NCBI GenBank assembly: GCA_029783825.1
Contig: JAREIK010000374.1
Span: 164,468 to 228,467, forward strand
Source: Sapria himalayana
Lineage: Eukaryota > Streptophyta > Magnoliopsida > Malpighiales > Rafflesiaceae
Reading direction: 5' to 3'
Length of the DNA: 64,000 nt
Positions 12,079 through 28,953 of the stretch are shown here, piece by piece. Within the stretch, counting starts at the first letter, position 1, and each line of letters starts with the position of its first letter. A model generated the notes under the pieces. The model had not been told where the DNA came from. It did not search any database and saw only the letters and a list, made by a program, of their open reading frames with translations. A program made the translations under genes and the position numbers.

Positions 12079-12376
12079 ATAGATAAATAGATAGATAGAC
12101 AGATATATAGACAAAAAGATAGACAGATAGATAGAAAGATAGATGCACAGATAGAAGATAGATAGATAGATAAACATATAGATAGATAGATATATAGATA
12201 AATATATAGACATATAGACAAATAGACAAGCCGGAAGGCTAAGAAATAGATAGACATACTTATATATAGATAGGCAAATAAATAGATAGACATATAGATT
12301 GTTAGAAAGAAAGAAAGATAGATAGATAGATATATAGATAGATAAATAGATAGATTAATAGAAAGATTGATAAAGA

Positions 12377-12400
12377 TTGATTGATTGATTGATTGATTGA
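12377..12400 (+). repeat. GATT run inside the GATA array
   Basis: A short homogenised block of the variant unit GATT. Similar blocks occur near 22,576-22,598 and 50,366-50,397. They show local spread of a point-mutated unit within the array. Confidence 0.7.
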
Positions 12401-12665
12401 TAAACAGATTTATAGATAAATAGATTGATTGATTGATAATTAGGTAGATAAGTACATAGAGATATACATATATAGAAAGACAGATAGATAGATAGATAGA
12501 CAAACAGATAGATAGATATATATATATAGATATGTAGATATATATATATAGACAAATAAATAGAAAAATAAATAGAGAGATAGATAGTCTTATACATAGA
12601 AAAATAGATAGACAGATAGATATATAGATAGATAGATAGACAAATAGATATGTAGAGAGAGAGAG

Positions 12666-12702
<37 letters not shown>

Positions 12703-14201
12703 TAGATAGAAACACAGATAGATATATAGAAAGATAGATAAATAGACAGATAGAAAGACAAATACATAGATATATAGATAAATAGATTGATATTTTGATA
12801 GACAGATAGATAGGTAAACAGATAGACAGATCGATAAACATAAAGATAGATAGATAAATATATAGATATAGAGATAGATAGACATAGATAATCAGATAGA
12901 AAGACAAATAGATAGACAGATATATATATATATATATATATATAGATTGAGAGATTAATAGATAGATAGACAAAAAGATAGACAGATAGATAGGCATTTT
13001 AATTAAAAGATAGATAAATAGACAAACAAATAGATTGTTAGAAGACTGATAGACAAATATATAGGTAGATAGAGTGACAGATAGATAGCTAGAAAAATAA
13101 ACAGATTGAAAGATAAATAAATAGATAGATATATAGATTTACAGAATGATAAATACATTGATAGACACATAGGTAGATAGATAGAAATATATATAAATAG
13201 ATTGAAAGAAATTTTGATAGGGAGCTTGATACACAGATTGATTGATAGATAGCTAGATATATAGATAGATAGATAGATATATTGAAAGATTTTAATATAT
13301 ATATATATATATATTGATAGACATATAGATAGATAGATAAATATATATATTCATAGATTGATAGATAGTTAGATAGATATAAAGACAAATAGATATACAC
13401 ATAAATAGTTAGAAATAAAGTTAGTTGGACAGATTGATAAACACATTGATAGACAGATGGATACATAGTTAGATAGATGAATAGTTAGATAGATATACAG
13501 ATAGACAGATAGACAGATGGATTGATTGATAGTTAGACATATATATAGCTAGAAATATATAAATATAGATAGAAAATCAAAGAGATTGACAGATAGATAG
13601 AAATATATACAGACAGATAGATAGAAATAAAGTTACATAGTTATATAGACAAATTAATAGATATATTTATAGAGAGATAATTAGATTGATATAAATAGAA
13701 AGATAAATAGATAGATATAAAGATAGATAGTAAGAAAGATAAATAGTTAGTCAGATTGATAGACATATAGATAGATAGTTAGACTAATAGATTGATATAT
13801 ATATATATATAGATTAATAGATATATAAAAATATAAATAGATAGACAGACAGACAGATAGATCTATAGATAGATAGACAAAAATATAGATAGATAGATAG
13901 ATACACATATTGAGAGACACATAGTTAGACATATAGATAAACTGATAAATATAAAGAGAAATAGATTTATTGATTGATAGAAAGACACATAGATTGATAC
14001 ATAGATAGACACATATATAGTTAGATATATTGTTAGATAGATAGATAGATTAATAGATAGATTAATAGATAGATAGTTAGTTAGTTAGATTGATAGACAA
14101 ACATACAGCTAAATAGATAGATAGAAAGATAGTTAAATAAAAGAAAGATAGATAGACAGATAGATAGTCATATAGATAGATAGATAGACATATAGATAGA
14201 T

Positions 14202-14238
<37 letters not shown>

Positions 14239-16027
14239 AGTAGATAAACAGATAATTAGACACTTGTTAGACAGAATGTTAGAAAGATTGAGAGACAGAT
14301 AGTTATATAGATACATTGACCAATAGATAGATTGAAAGATATATATATGCCTAGACATATACATAGATAGATAGATAGATATATAGATAGATTATTTGAT
14401 TATTAGATAGATATTTTGAAAGATTATTATATAAATAGATAGTCAAATAGATAGACATATAGATAAACAGACATATGGACATATATATAGATAAATAGAT
14501 AGACAGAAAGATAGACAAATAGATGGATAGTAACATAGACAGATAAATAGCCAAATTAATAGATAGAAAGATAGTAAGATAGATAGATAAATAGCCAGAT
14601 TAATAGATAGAAAGAAAGTAAGATAGATAGATATATAGACAGATAAATTAACAAATATATCGATAGATAGATTGATTTACATATAGTTAGTAAGATATAT
14701 AGATATATAAATAATTAGATAGATTGATAGATAGACAGATAGATAAATAAATTGATAGATAGATTGATAGATAGATTTATAGATATATTGAAAGATAGAT
14801 TGATAAATAGATTGATAGATAGATTGATGGACATATTGATAGAAAGATTGATAAACAAATAATTAGACAGATAGATATGTAGATAGACAAATCGATAGGT
14901 AGATAGATAGATAGATAGATAGACAAATAGATAGATTGATTGATAGTTAGAAAGATGGATATATAGAGAGATATATAGATAGATAGATAGATAGTTAGAT
15001 GCCTAGATAGACAAACAAATAGATAGATAGATAGATAAAAAGATAAATATATATATAGATAGACAAATATATAGACAAATAGATAGATAGACAGACAAAT
15101 ATATAGATATATAGATAGACATATAAATAGATAGATAGATAGATAGATTAAGAGATAGAAAGATAGACAGATAGACATATAGACAAATAGATAGAGAGAT
15201 AGATATATAGACAGATAAGTAGATAGAAAAAAAGATAGATAGACAAGCATCCTGTTAGGTAGGCAGACAGTAAGGCAGGCATGTAGATAGATATAAAGAA
15301 AGATAGTGAGGCATGCATGTAAATAGATAGAAAAAAGACAAACAAATAGACAAATAGACACGCATATAAATATACAGTAAGATAGATAAATAGTCTAATA
15401 GGCTATTAGATAAATAGATATATAGATAGATAAATAGATAGATAGATAGAAAATTTGATAGAAACATAGATATAGGAATAAATAGATATATAGACAAATA
15501 GATAGCCAGATAGATAGATATATTAAAGCCAGATAGATAGATATATTAAAGACAAATAGATAAATAGACAGATAGACAAATAGATAGATAGATAGATTGA
15601 TATACAGATAGATATATAGATATGTAGATAGATATAAAAATAAATAGATAGTTATATAAATAAACATATTGATAAACAAAAAGATAGATAGATAGATAAA
15701 TGGGTAGATATATTGACAAATATATAGACATAAAGATAGATATATAGATAGATAGAAATATAGCCTAGACTGATAGATAGACTAATAGATAGAAAGATGA
15801 TCCACAGATAGATAGACAAATAAATCAATAGATAGATTGATAGATAGATTGACATATAGATAGATATTTAACTAGATAAACAGCAAGGTAGATATATATA
15901 TATAGACAATTCTATAGATAGATATAAAGATAGGTAGATAGATAGATGGACAGATAGATAGCCAGATAGATAGACATATTTATAGACCGATAGATAGACA
16001 GATAAATAAATAGATAAATAGATAGAA

Positions 16028-16060
<33 letters not shown>

Positions 16061-18638
16061 TGGATAGTTATAAAAAAGAGGTAGATAGATAAATAAAGAT
16101 ATTGATAGACAAATAGATACATAGATAGATAGACAAATAAAAAGGCATATTGATTGACAAATAGATAGACATAAAGATAGATAGATAGATAAATAGAAAT
16201 ATATTTTGACATATAGATAGATAAATATAGAGAAAGATAGATCCATAAGTAGATAGACAAATAAATCAAAAGATAAATATACAAATAGACAGACAGATAG
16301 ATAGATACAAAGATAGATTGATTGATAGGCAGATTGATAAACTGATAGATTGACAGATCGATAGATTGTTAGATAGAAAGATTGAAAAATAGATAGAAAA
16401 ATAATTTGATAGATTGATTGATTGATAGATTGATTGATAAATAGATTAATAAACAAAAAGATAGATAAAAAGCTAGTTTGAAATATTGATTGATAGATAG
16501 ATTAACAGAAAGATAGATATACATAATTCAAGATAGATATTTAAATAGATAGATAGATAGACAAATAGATTGAAAGATAGATAAACAATCACCTAGATAG
16601 ATAGATATATAGACATACATAAAAATAGATAGATATATAAATACATAGATAGACACATAGATAGATAAATACATAGAAGAAAGAAAGATAGATAGATAAA
16701 TAGGTTGATAGATAGAAATATAGAAATACAAACAGATAGATAGATAGACAGATAGATAAAAATATAGTTAGACAGTAATATGGTCATATAGATATATATA
16801 TTTATAGAGAGATCAATAGATTGAAAGTTAGACAGATAGATATATAGATAGTAAAATATATAGATAGATATAAAAATTGATAGTAATAAAGATAGATAAA
16901 TATATAGATATATTGATATATAAATAGAAAAAATGTTAAGACTTTTAGATTAACAAAAATATATATCAATATAAATATATATAACAAAACAAAGATAGAT
17001 AGATAGATATATAGACCGATGAATAGATATATAGATAGAAAGACATGCATATACACATAGATAGATAAATAGATATAAAAATAGATACACCGATTGATAG
17101 ACAGATAGACACACCAATATATAAATAGACTGGATATAAATATAGGAAGATTGAATAATTGATAGAAAGACACATAGATAGACATAAATAAATACATAAA
17201 TTGACAAATAGATACACAAATAGATTTATAGAAAGAAAGATAGATAGATAGACAAATAAATAAAAAGATATATAGATTTATTGATTGGCGGATAGAAAGA
17301 TATATAAATAGAGAGAGAGATATATATATATATATATATATATAGATAGATAGTCAAATAGATAGATGATAGATTGATTGTGTGATTTATAGACAAATTG
17401 AAAGATAAATTTATAGACATATTCATAGATATATTGATAGATATATTGATAAATAGGTTAATAGAGAAATTGATGGACAGATTGATAGGCAAATTGATCG
17501 GCAAATTGATAGGCAAATTGATATTTTAAAGATGGATAGAAAGATAGGCATAGAGAAACATAGAAAAATAGAATGATAAACATATATACATATATATTGA
17601 TTGATAATTTTATAGACATGTAGTTAGGAAAGAATGATTATTAGATCGATAGATAGTTAGATAGTTAGATAGACATATTGATAGACTAATAGATAGACAA
17701 ACAGAGAGACAGACAAATAGATAGATAGATAGATATATATATAGATAGCTAGATAAATAGAAAGATAAATAGATAAATAGATAGATAGATTAATAGATCG
17801 ATATATATATATATATATATATATAGATTGATTGATAGACAGACATACAGACAGATAGATAGATAGAAATAAACTTAGATAAATAGATAAATAAATATAT
17901 AGATTATAAGATAGATAGATATTTTGAAATATATTTAGAAAGATATTTAGAAATATATATACATAGATAGATAGATAGACAGAAAGATAATTAGATATAT
18001 AGAATGAATTAGCATATAGAAATATAGTTAAATCAATATATCGATAGATATATTGATATATTGATAAACAAATCGATAGACAAATTGATAGATATATTTT
18101 TAAATAGATAGATATATTGATTGATACATAGATAGATAGACAGATAGATATACAGATAGATAGATAATTAGATAGATATATAGATATATAGATAAAAAGA
18201 TATACAGATAAATATATTAAATATTTTTATTGATTGATATATATAATTATATCAATTGATTAGCATATAGATAGACAAATGAATAGATAGATAGAAATAT
18301 ACATATATAAACAAATAGATAGACAAATAGATATATAGATAGACAGATATATAGATCGATAGAAGGATTAATAGAGAGATTGAAAGATAGATAGATATAT
18401 AGATAGATTGATTGACTAATGGATAGACAGATTGATTGACAGATATATAGACACATAGATAGATAGATAGATAGACAGACAGATAGATAGAAAGATACAT
18501 AGATAGATGAATAGACAAATAGATAGACAGACAGATAAATAGATAGATACACAGATAGATAATTTGATAGATAGATAGAAAGACATATATATAGATAGAT
18601 ATATCGACATATTGATAGACATATAGATAGATAGACAC

Positions 18639-18674
<36 letters not shown>

Positions 18675-20474
18675 AAAGAAAGACAAACATATAGATAGAT
18701 AAATAAAGAGACATATAGTAAATTGATATACAGATAGAAAAAAAGATAAATAGATAGATAGATAGATAGACATATGTTAGACACATATATTGATAGATAG
18801 ATATAAATTTTGATAAATAGATTGATTAATAAATAGTTAGACAATTATTTAGATAGATAGATAGATATATAGATAGATAGATAGATATATAATCAAATAC
18901 ATAGACAAATAGATTGACAGAAAGTTAAATATATAGATAAATAGACACAAAGATAGACATATAGATAGACACATATATACACAAAGATAGAAAGATAGAT
19001 TGATAAATATATAGACATATAGATTATCAGATAGATAGACACATAGAGAGACATATAGATAGCTAGATAGATAGAAAGACAGACAGATAGATAGATACAT
19101 AGATAGACAGATAGATAGATATATGGATAGATAGATAAATAGACAGACAGATAAATAAATATACAATTAGATAGACATATAGAGAGACTGATAGATAAAC
19201 ATATAGATAGACAAATAGATAGATAGATAGATAGACAAATAGATAGTGAGAAATATAGGCAGATAGATAGTCATATAGATTATTAGATAGATAGACATAT
19301 AGATAGACATATACCAGGATATATTGATAGACTAATTGATAAAAAAATTGATACATTGATTGATAGAAAATTGATAGACAAATGTATAGATATTTTGATA
19401 GACAAATTAATAGACAGATTGATAGATAGATAGTTAAATAGATAGATTGATAGAAAGATTGACATAAAGATAGATAAATACATTGGTCAGGTCTATAGAT
19501 AGATACACAAATTGATATAGATATAGACAAATTGATAGAAAGATTGATAGACAAATAGATAGACAAATATAAAGATAAATAGTTCTATAGATAGATATAT
19601 AGATATTTAGATAATAGATAGATACTTAGATAGTGAGATAGATAGTTAGACATATAGAAATAAAAATTGATATACAGATAGAAAGACATATAGATTAAGA
19701 GATAGATAGATATACAAATAGATAGATAGATAGATAGACGGATATATAGACGAATAGAAAGATGAATAGATAGACGAAAAGATAAATAGATAGTCAGATA
19801 GAAAGATACACAGATAGATACACAATTAGATAGATAGATAGATAGATAAAAGGTAGATAGATAGATAGATAGATATACAAACAGATAGTTAGATTGATAG
19901 ACACATTTATAGATAGTTGGATAGATAGATTGATAGATTGATTGATGGGTAGATTGATGGATAGATAGATAGATAGAGATATATAGACATATAGATAGAG
20001 ATATAGATAAATGTATTTATAGATAAATAGATAGATAAATAGATAGATAGATATACAAAAAGATAAATAGATAGAAAAATAAATAAAAAAATAGATAGAT
20101 AGATAATTAGAGAGATTGAAATACAACTTTATAGATAGATTGATAAATAGATTGATAGATTAATTGATAGATAGATTGATAGACAAATTTATAAAGTGAT
20201 AGATAGATAAATACACATATAAATTCGTCGATAGATATACTGAAAGATAGATACATAAATAGATTGGTAGACAGATAGATAGATATATTATTTAAAAAAT
20301 AAATTGATAGATAGATAGATAGACAGATAAAAAAATCGATAGATTGATAGATTGATAGACAAAAATATAGATAGATGTATAGATAGATAGATAGAAAGAT
20401 AGACAGAAAGATAGACAGAAAGATAGACAGAAAGATAGATAGATATAGAGACAGATAAATAGAGAGATAGATAG

Positions 20475-20476
<2 letters not shown>

Positions 20477-20510
<34 letters not shown>
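20477..20510. repeat. (TA)n tract within the GATA array
   Basis: An alternating TA run inside the array. Similar but shorter runs occur near 12,670, 12,920, 14,210, 16,030, 17,320, 17,805, 24,990, 27,885 and 33,375. Confidence 0.85.
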
Positions 20511-20518
<8 letters not shown>

Positions 20519-22531
20519 ATAGATAAATATAAAGTCAGATAAATTTACATATATATACACAGATAGACAGACAGATAGATAGATAGATAGATAGACAAAT
20601 ATATTGATAGATTGATAGAAAAATTGATTGATCAAAAGATAGATAGAGAAATCTATATATCGATAATTAAATTTGATATATAAATTTATAGACATATTTA
20701 AATATACATTTATAAATAGTTTCATAAATATAATAATAGAAATATTTATAGACAAATTTATACATTTATAGATAGATAAATAGACAAATAGATAGATAGA
20801 TAGATAGATAGATCGATCGATAGACAGACAAATCTGAAGATATATAGAGAGTCAGATAGATAGATAGATAGATAGATCGACAGACAGATAAATAGATAGA
20901 TAGATAGATAGAATAATAGATAGACACATAACTAGAAATATAAAAAAATAGATAGACACATAGATAGAGAGACAAATAATTAAATAGATAAACAGATCGA
21001 TAAATAAATAGATAGACTAATCGATAAATAGATAAATAGATAAAAAGATAAATAGATAAATAGAAAGATATATAGATAGATAAATACATAGATAGATATA
21101 AATATAGACATATAGATAAAGAGAGAAAAACATATAGATAGAAACATAGATAGATACATAGACATATAGATAGACATATTGATAAACAGATTAATAAATA
21201 GATTGATAGATAGATTAATAGACAAAATAATAGATACATTGATAGATAGATTGATAAATAAATTTAAAGAAAGATTGATTGTTTGATTGACAGATTAACA
21301 TATATATAGATTGGTATAAAGATGAATATATAGATTGATAGAGAGGCATATACATAGATAGATTTACAGACTGATAGATAGACATATAGATAGATAGATA
21401 GATAGACATATAGATAGATAGATAGAAAAATAAATAGGTAGAGAGATAGATAGATAGACAAACATATAGAAACACAAATACACATATAGATAGATAAACA
21501 TATAAAAAGACAAATAGACAGAAATATATACACACAAATATATACACACAAATATATAAATAGATAAACTATCAAATAGAAAGATATATTGTCAAACAGA
21601 TAGATTGATAGATTGATAAACAGATAGTTTGATAGATAGATAGTTTGATAGACATGTAGATAAAAAGATAGATTGACAGATAGTTAAAATATATAGATAA
21701 TAAAATAGATAAACACATGTGTAGATAGATATATAGATATATAAATAGTTAGATTAGAAAAGATACTTAGATAGATAAATAGATAGACAAATAGATAGAT
21801 AGTTTAAAAGCAAGATAAATTGACAGATAGATAGCATATAGATAGACTGATAGATAGACACTTAGATAGACAAATAGAAAGACAAATAAATAGATAGACT
21901 AATAGATAGATAGATAGATTTATAGATTGAAAGATAGATAGAGAGACAGATAGATAGACAAATTAATTGGTAGATAGATTGACAAATATATAGATAGATA
22001 GACATATAAAAAGATAAATCAATAGATATATAATTATATAAATAGATAGATAGATATATAAACATATATATATACAAATAGATAGACAAATAGATAGAAA
22101 GACATATAGACAGACAGATAAATAGATAGATAGATAGAAAATAGATAGAAAAATTGACAGCTAAATAGACATATAGATAGATAGATAAATAGATAGATAG
22201 ATTTATTGATTGATTGACAAATAGATAAAAAGATACACAAATAGATAGATCGATTGACACATAAATAGATAAATATATAGATAGAAAGATAAATAGATAG
22301 ACAGCCAGACAGATAGACAGATAGATAGATAGATAGACAGATAGATAGACAGATAGACAGATAGACAGACAGACAGATAGATAGATAAACATATAGATAT
22401 ATAGATAGAAATATTGATTGACAAATATATAGATCATTAGATAGATATATAGATAGATTGATTTGATAGATAGATAGAAACATAGAAAAATAAATAAATT
22501 GATACATAGACAAAATGTTAGATAAACATAT

Positions 22532-22574
<43 letters not shown>

Positions 22575-22779
22575 CAGATTGATTGATTGATTGATTGATT
22601 TGACAGATAGACAGATAGAAAAATAGATATTGATACAAATAGAAAGACATATAGATAAATAGATAGATAAATACATAGTTATATAGATAGATAAATAGAT
22701 ATACAGATAGATAGATATATAGATATATAGATAGATAGATAGACATATAAAAAATAGATAGATAGATATACAGAAAGAT

Positions 22780-24700
22780 TGATATATAGACATATAGCTA
22801 GACAGACAGACAGATAGATATATAGATCGATAAATAGACTGATAGACACATAGATAGTTAGACATTAAAAAGTTTGCCAAATAGATAGATAAAAAGATCA
22901 TTAGATAGATAGATAGATAGATGATTGACAAATAGATAGATAGACTGACAAATAAATAGATAGATACATAGATAGATCAATAAATAGATAAATAGACATA
23001 TAGATAGATATATTGATAGATAGATTAATAGATAGATTGATAGATAGATTGATAGAAAAATTGATAAAAAAATTGATAGATAGTTTTATAGAAAGATTAA
23101 TAGATAGATTTATTGACAGATTAATAGATAGATTGATATAAAGCTTGATAGAAAGATTTAAAGGATAGATTTATAGACAGATTTATATATAGATAGATTT
23201 ATAGAATTATAGATAGATAGAAAACTAGATAGAAAGATAGATAGATAAATAAATAGAGAAATTATTAAACAAATAAATAGATAGATATTTTCATTGAATA
23301 AAACATGATATACAAATTGATAATTTGATTGACAAATAGATATATAAAAATATAGTCCGACATATAGATAGATAAATAGATAGATAGATAGATAGACAAC
23401 CAGACAGATAGACAGATAGATACATAGACAAATAGTTTGACATATAGATATATAGATAGATAGACATACAGAAAAATAGATATGCAAATAGATTGACAAA
23501 TATATAGATAAATAGACAGAAAGATAAACAAATAGATAGACATATAGATAAATAAATAGACAGACAAATTTATAGATAGATAGATACATATAAAGATAGA
23601 TAATTTGATTTATAGATGGATTGATAGACTGATTAATATATAGATTGATAGATAGTTTGAAAGATAAATAGATAGACATATTGATATAGAAATATATAGA
23701 TAAAAATATAGATAGATAAATAGATTGATAAATTATTAGATAAATGGATAAATCAATAGATACATAGATAGATATAAAGATATATAAAAATATAGAAAAA
23801 TTGATAGATAGATAGATACAAAGATAGATAGATAAAACATAGATAGATAGATACACAGATAGATAGATAAAATATAGACAGACAGATAGATCGATCGATC
23901 GATCAATAGATAGATAGTGATAAAGATAGATAGATAGATAGATAGATTGATTGATAGAGATAGATATATATAAAAATAGATAAAAACATAGATAGATAGA
24001 TAGATAGTAAATATATTGATATATAGAAAAAGATATAGACAAATTTGTAGACAGACATATAGGCATATAGACAGATTGATTGATAGAATGATAAAATATA
24101 GATAGAAAGAAAGAAAGATAGATAAATAGATATAAATATAGACATATAGATAGATAAATAACACACATATAGACATATAGATAAATAGATTTATCGACAT
24201 ATTGATAGACAGATGAAACACAGATAGATAGACAGATAGATAGACCGTTTGATAGAAAGATAGATAGTCAGATAGATAAATATATAGATAGATAGATAGA
24301 CAGACAGAGAAATAGACTTATTTTTAGATAAATAAATAGAGATATAGGTATACAAATAGATAGATAGAAAGATAGATAAATAGTTAGATATATAAACAGG
24401 TAGATATTCATATAGATTGACAAATAGAATAATAGAGAGATAAATAGACAGATAGATAGATACACAGATAGATAGACATATATATATAAATAGATAAATA
24501 GGCAGATAGATAGAAATAAGGATAGATATATATACATATAGATAGACAAAAATATATACATATAGATAGAGAAAAAGATCCTCTGGTAGATAGACAGAAA
24601 GATAGTCAAATAGGGATATAGATATATAAATAGATGGATAGATAGATAGATAGACAAATAAATAGTAATATAGATAAATAGAAGATATATAGATATATAA
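22780..24700 (+). repeat. Segmental duplication in the GATA array, copy 1 (about 2.3-kb offset)
   Basis: Unusual landmarks recur in order in 25,080-27,000: GACATATAGCTAGACA near 22,788, AAAAAGATCATTA at 22,891, GAAAGATTTAAAGGATAGAT at 23,151, CAAATTGATAATTTGATTGA near 23,314, and CATATTGATAGACAGATGAA near 24,200. The matches lie about 2.26-2.38 kb apart, so the copies have diverged by indels. Confidence 0.75.
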
Positions 24701-25079
24701 ATAAAGTCAGACCGAATAACATATATATAGATAGATATATAGACAGACTTACATATATAAAGACAAATAGACAGATAGATAGATAGATAGATAAACTAGA
24801 AGATAGACAAATAGATAGATAGAAAAATAGACAAATATATAGACAAATAGATAGAGAGATAGATTGTTAGACAGGTTGACAGTCAAAATGATAAACACAT
24901 AGATAGAAAGATAGAATATCAAATAGATAGATAGATAGATATAAACACAAATAGACAGACAAATAGATAGATAGATAGATAAATACATATATATATATAT
25001 ATATATATATAGATAAATAAATAGATAAATAGATAGATAGACAGATAGATAAATATAAAACAAACAGAAAGATAGATAG

Positions 25080-27000
25080 ATAGATAGATCTATAGATAGA
25101 CATATAGCTAGACAAATAGACAGACAGACAGATTGATTGATTGATAGATTGATAGATAGACTGACACATAGATAGATAAATATACAAATAGATAGACTTT
25201 AAAAAAGATTGTCAGATAGATAGATAAAAAGATCATTATATAGATAGATAGATAAACAGACAGATAAATAGATTGATAGATAGATAGACAGACAGATAGA
25301 TAGACATATAGATAGACATATTGATAGATAGATTAATAAATAGATTGATAGATAGATTGATAGATATATTGATAGAAATATTGTTAGAAAAAATTAGACT
25401 ATTTTATAGAAAGATTGATAGACAATTTTATAGAAAGATTGATAGACAGATTAATTGATAGATTGATATAAAGATTGATAGATAGATTGATAGATGGATA
25501 GATTGCTAGATTGATATAAAGATTGATAGAAAGATTTAAAGGATAGATTGATAGATAGATTTATATATAGATATATTTACAGAATGAAAGTTAGATAGAT
25601 AGACAAATATATAGAAAGATAGATAAATAGAGAAATTATTAGATAAATAAATAAAAGATAGAATAATTAATTAATAGATTAATAGACAAATTGATAATTT
25701 GATTGATAGATTGATTTATAAACAAATTGTCCAACATATAGATAGATAAATAGATAGATAGATAGACAGACAACTAGACACAAAGATATGCAGACAGATA
25801 GACAGATAGATAGATACATATAAAATTGATAATTTGTTTGATATATAAATTGATAAACTGATTAATAGAGAATTTGATAGGCATATTGATAGACATATTT
25901 ATTGATAGATTGATAAAATGATTGATAGATGGTTTGAAAGGTAAATAGATAGATATATTGATATAGAAATATATTGATAAAAATATAGATAAATAGATAT
26001 ATTGATAAATCATTAGATAAATGGATAAATCAATAGATATATATCTAGAAATTAAGATAGATAGAAAGATAGAAAAATAGATAGATAGACAAATAAACAG
26101 ATAGACAAAAAGATATCAGATATTTAGACTGACAAATAGATAGATAGATAGATAGACAAATTGAAAGAAAGAAAGATAGATATGTAGATAAATAGAGAGA
26201 GATATATAAAATAGATAAAACATAGATAGAATAGATAGATCTCAAGATAGATAGAAAGTTAAATAGATTGATATATAGAAAAAGATATAGACAAAAACAT
26301 AGACAGATAGATAGGTAGATAGATAAATTGATATATAGAATAATAAAAAGATAGATAGAGAGAGATAAAAATTAATATATAAACAGAAAAAATAGACAAA
26401 TAGATATACAGATAGATAGACAAATAGATAACAGACTTATATACATATAGATAGACATATTGATAGACAGATGAAACATAATTATATGGACATATAGATA
26501 GTTTGATAGAAAGATAGATAGCCAGTTAAATAAATAAATAGATAGATAGACAGACAGATATATAAAATTATTTTTAGATAAATAAATAGACAGATATATA
26601 GAGATATAGTTATACAAATAGATAGATAAAAAGATAAATAGATAAGTAGAAAGTTAGATAGATAAACAAATAGATAGACATATAGATAGACAAATAGATA
26701 GACAGAGAGACAAGTAGATAGATAGATAGATAGATAGACAGATAGATAGATAGATAGATAGATAGACATATAGATAAATAAATAAATAGGAAGATAGATA
26801 GAAATATAGATAGATAGATAGACATATAGATAGACAAATAGATAGACTAATAGATATATAGATAGATACATAGAAAGATATACATATATACATATATATA
26901 TATATATAAAGATAGATAGAAAAATAGATAAGATAGATAGATAGACAAATAAATAGATTGATAGAAAGTAGACAAATAGATATACAAAACAAAAAAATAT
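25080..27000 (+). repeat. Segmental duplication in the GATA array, copy 2
   Basis: Partner of 22,780-24,700. Landmarks are near 25,098, at 25,226, at 25,529, near 25,688 and near 26,460, in the same order and orientation. The end points are approximate because the flanks are low complexity. Confidence 0.75.
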
Positions 27001-27875
27001 AGAAAAAAAGATACACACACACACACACGTATAGATTCACATATATATAAATAGATAGATAGAAACATAGACAGATAAATTGATAGATAGACAGATAGAC
27101 AAACATATAGATAGATAGATAGATAAATAGAATGGAAAGTGGATAGATAGATAGATTGATAGATAGACAGAAATATTGATTAATTGATTGACATATAGAT
27201 AGATAGATAGATAGATAAAACATACGTTGTTAGACTTAAAAATAAACAGACATATTGATTGATTGATTGAGACAGACAATAGATAGATAGATATACAGAT
27301 AGATATGCATACAAATAGAAAGAAAGATAGATATATACTTAGATAGATAGACTGATAGATAGATAGGTATATAGGAATATATATAGATATTTAAATAAAT
27401 AGATATATATTTAGATAGAAATATAGATAGAGATATTGATAGATATATAGATACAAATATAGATAGATAGATAGATAGACCTAAATATAGTCTGAGATAA
27501 ACATATAGATATACAAATATATAGATATATAGATAAATAGATAAATAAATATATTGATTAATAGATAGATCAATAGACAATTAGATAGAAAGATGGAGAG
27601 ATAGACTGATATAAAGACATATTATTAAATAAATTGATAGAATGATTGATAGAAAATTTGATAGATAGATTGATAGACATATTAATAGATAGATTAATAG
27701 GTTGATAGAAAGTCATATAAAATGATAGATAGATAGATAGATAAATTATTAGACAAATAGAGATATAGTAAAATAGATATGCAGATATATAGATATATTC
27801 ATAGACGAAAAGATATATAGTGAAAGAAATATAAATATAGAAATATAGAAATATAGAATTATAGAAATATATATA

Positions 27876-27921
<46 letters not shown>

Positions 27922-28921
27922 TAAAGATAGATAGATCATTAGAAAGATTGAAAGAAAGGTAGATATAAAATAGACAGAAAATAGATAAATAAGGAGAAAC
28001 ACAGATAGATAGATAGATAGACATATATATTGATAGTTAGATAGATAGATAGATTGATTTATGATAGACCACTACATAGACAGATAGATAGATATTAGAT
28101 AGATAATTAGACAAATAGATAGATTATTAGATAGATCCAATAGGCAGATTGATAGACATATAGAGAGAGAGATAGATGGATAAACAAATAAATAAACAGA
28201 CAAATAGATAGATATATAGATAGATAGATAGAAATATAGACATATAGATAGAAAGATAGATTGACTAATAGATAGAAAGAAAGATAGAAAAATAATAAAA
28301 AGAAAGATAGATAAATAAATAGATATAAAATATGAAAAATAGATAGATTGATAGACAAATAGAAAGTTAGAGAGATAGAGAGACAAATTTATAGATAGAT
28401 CGATAGAAAGATTGATAGAAATATTAATAGGTAGATAGATAGAAAAATAGATAAACAAAAAGAATGATAGATAAATAGATAATTAGATAGGTACATAGAT
28501 AATTAGATAGATAGATATACAAATAGATAGATAGATAGATATATAGACAAATAGATCGATATATTTTGATATATAGATAGACAGATAGAAAGATATATAG
28601 ATATATATAAATATATATTATAGATAGATAGAAAAATAGATAGATAAAAAGATAAATAGAGAGATAGACAGTCAATAGATAGATAGATAGATAAAAGGAT
28701 AGATAGATAGATAGACAGATAGAAGACAGATAGAAAGATATATCGATAGAGAGGTAGACAACATTTAGACAGAGAGATAGATAAATAGGTAAATAGATAA
28801 ATATATATATATATAGACAAATAGATAAATAGATAGATAAATAAATACATAGATAGACTGATAGATAGATATTGAGACATATAGACATAATAGATAGATA
28901 GACAAATAAATAGTTGGAAAA

Positions 28922-28953
<32 letters not shown>

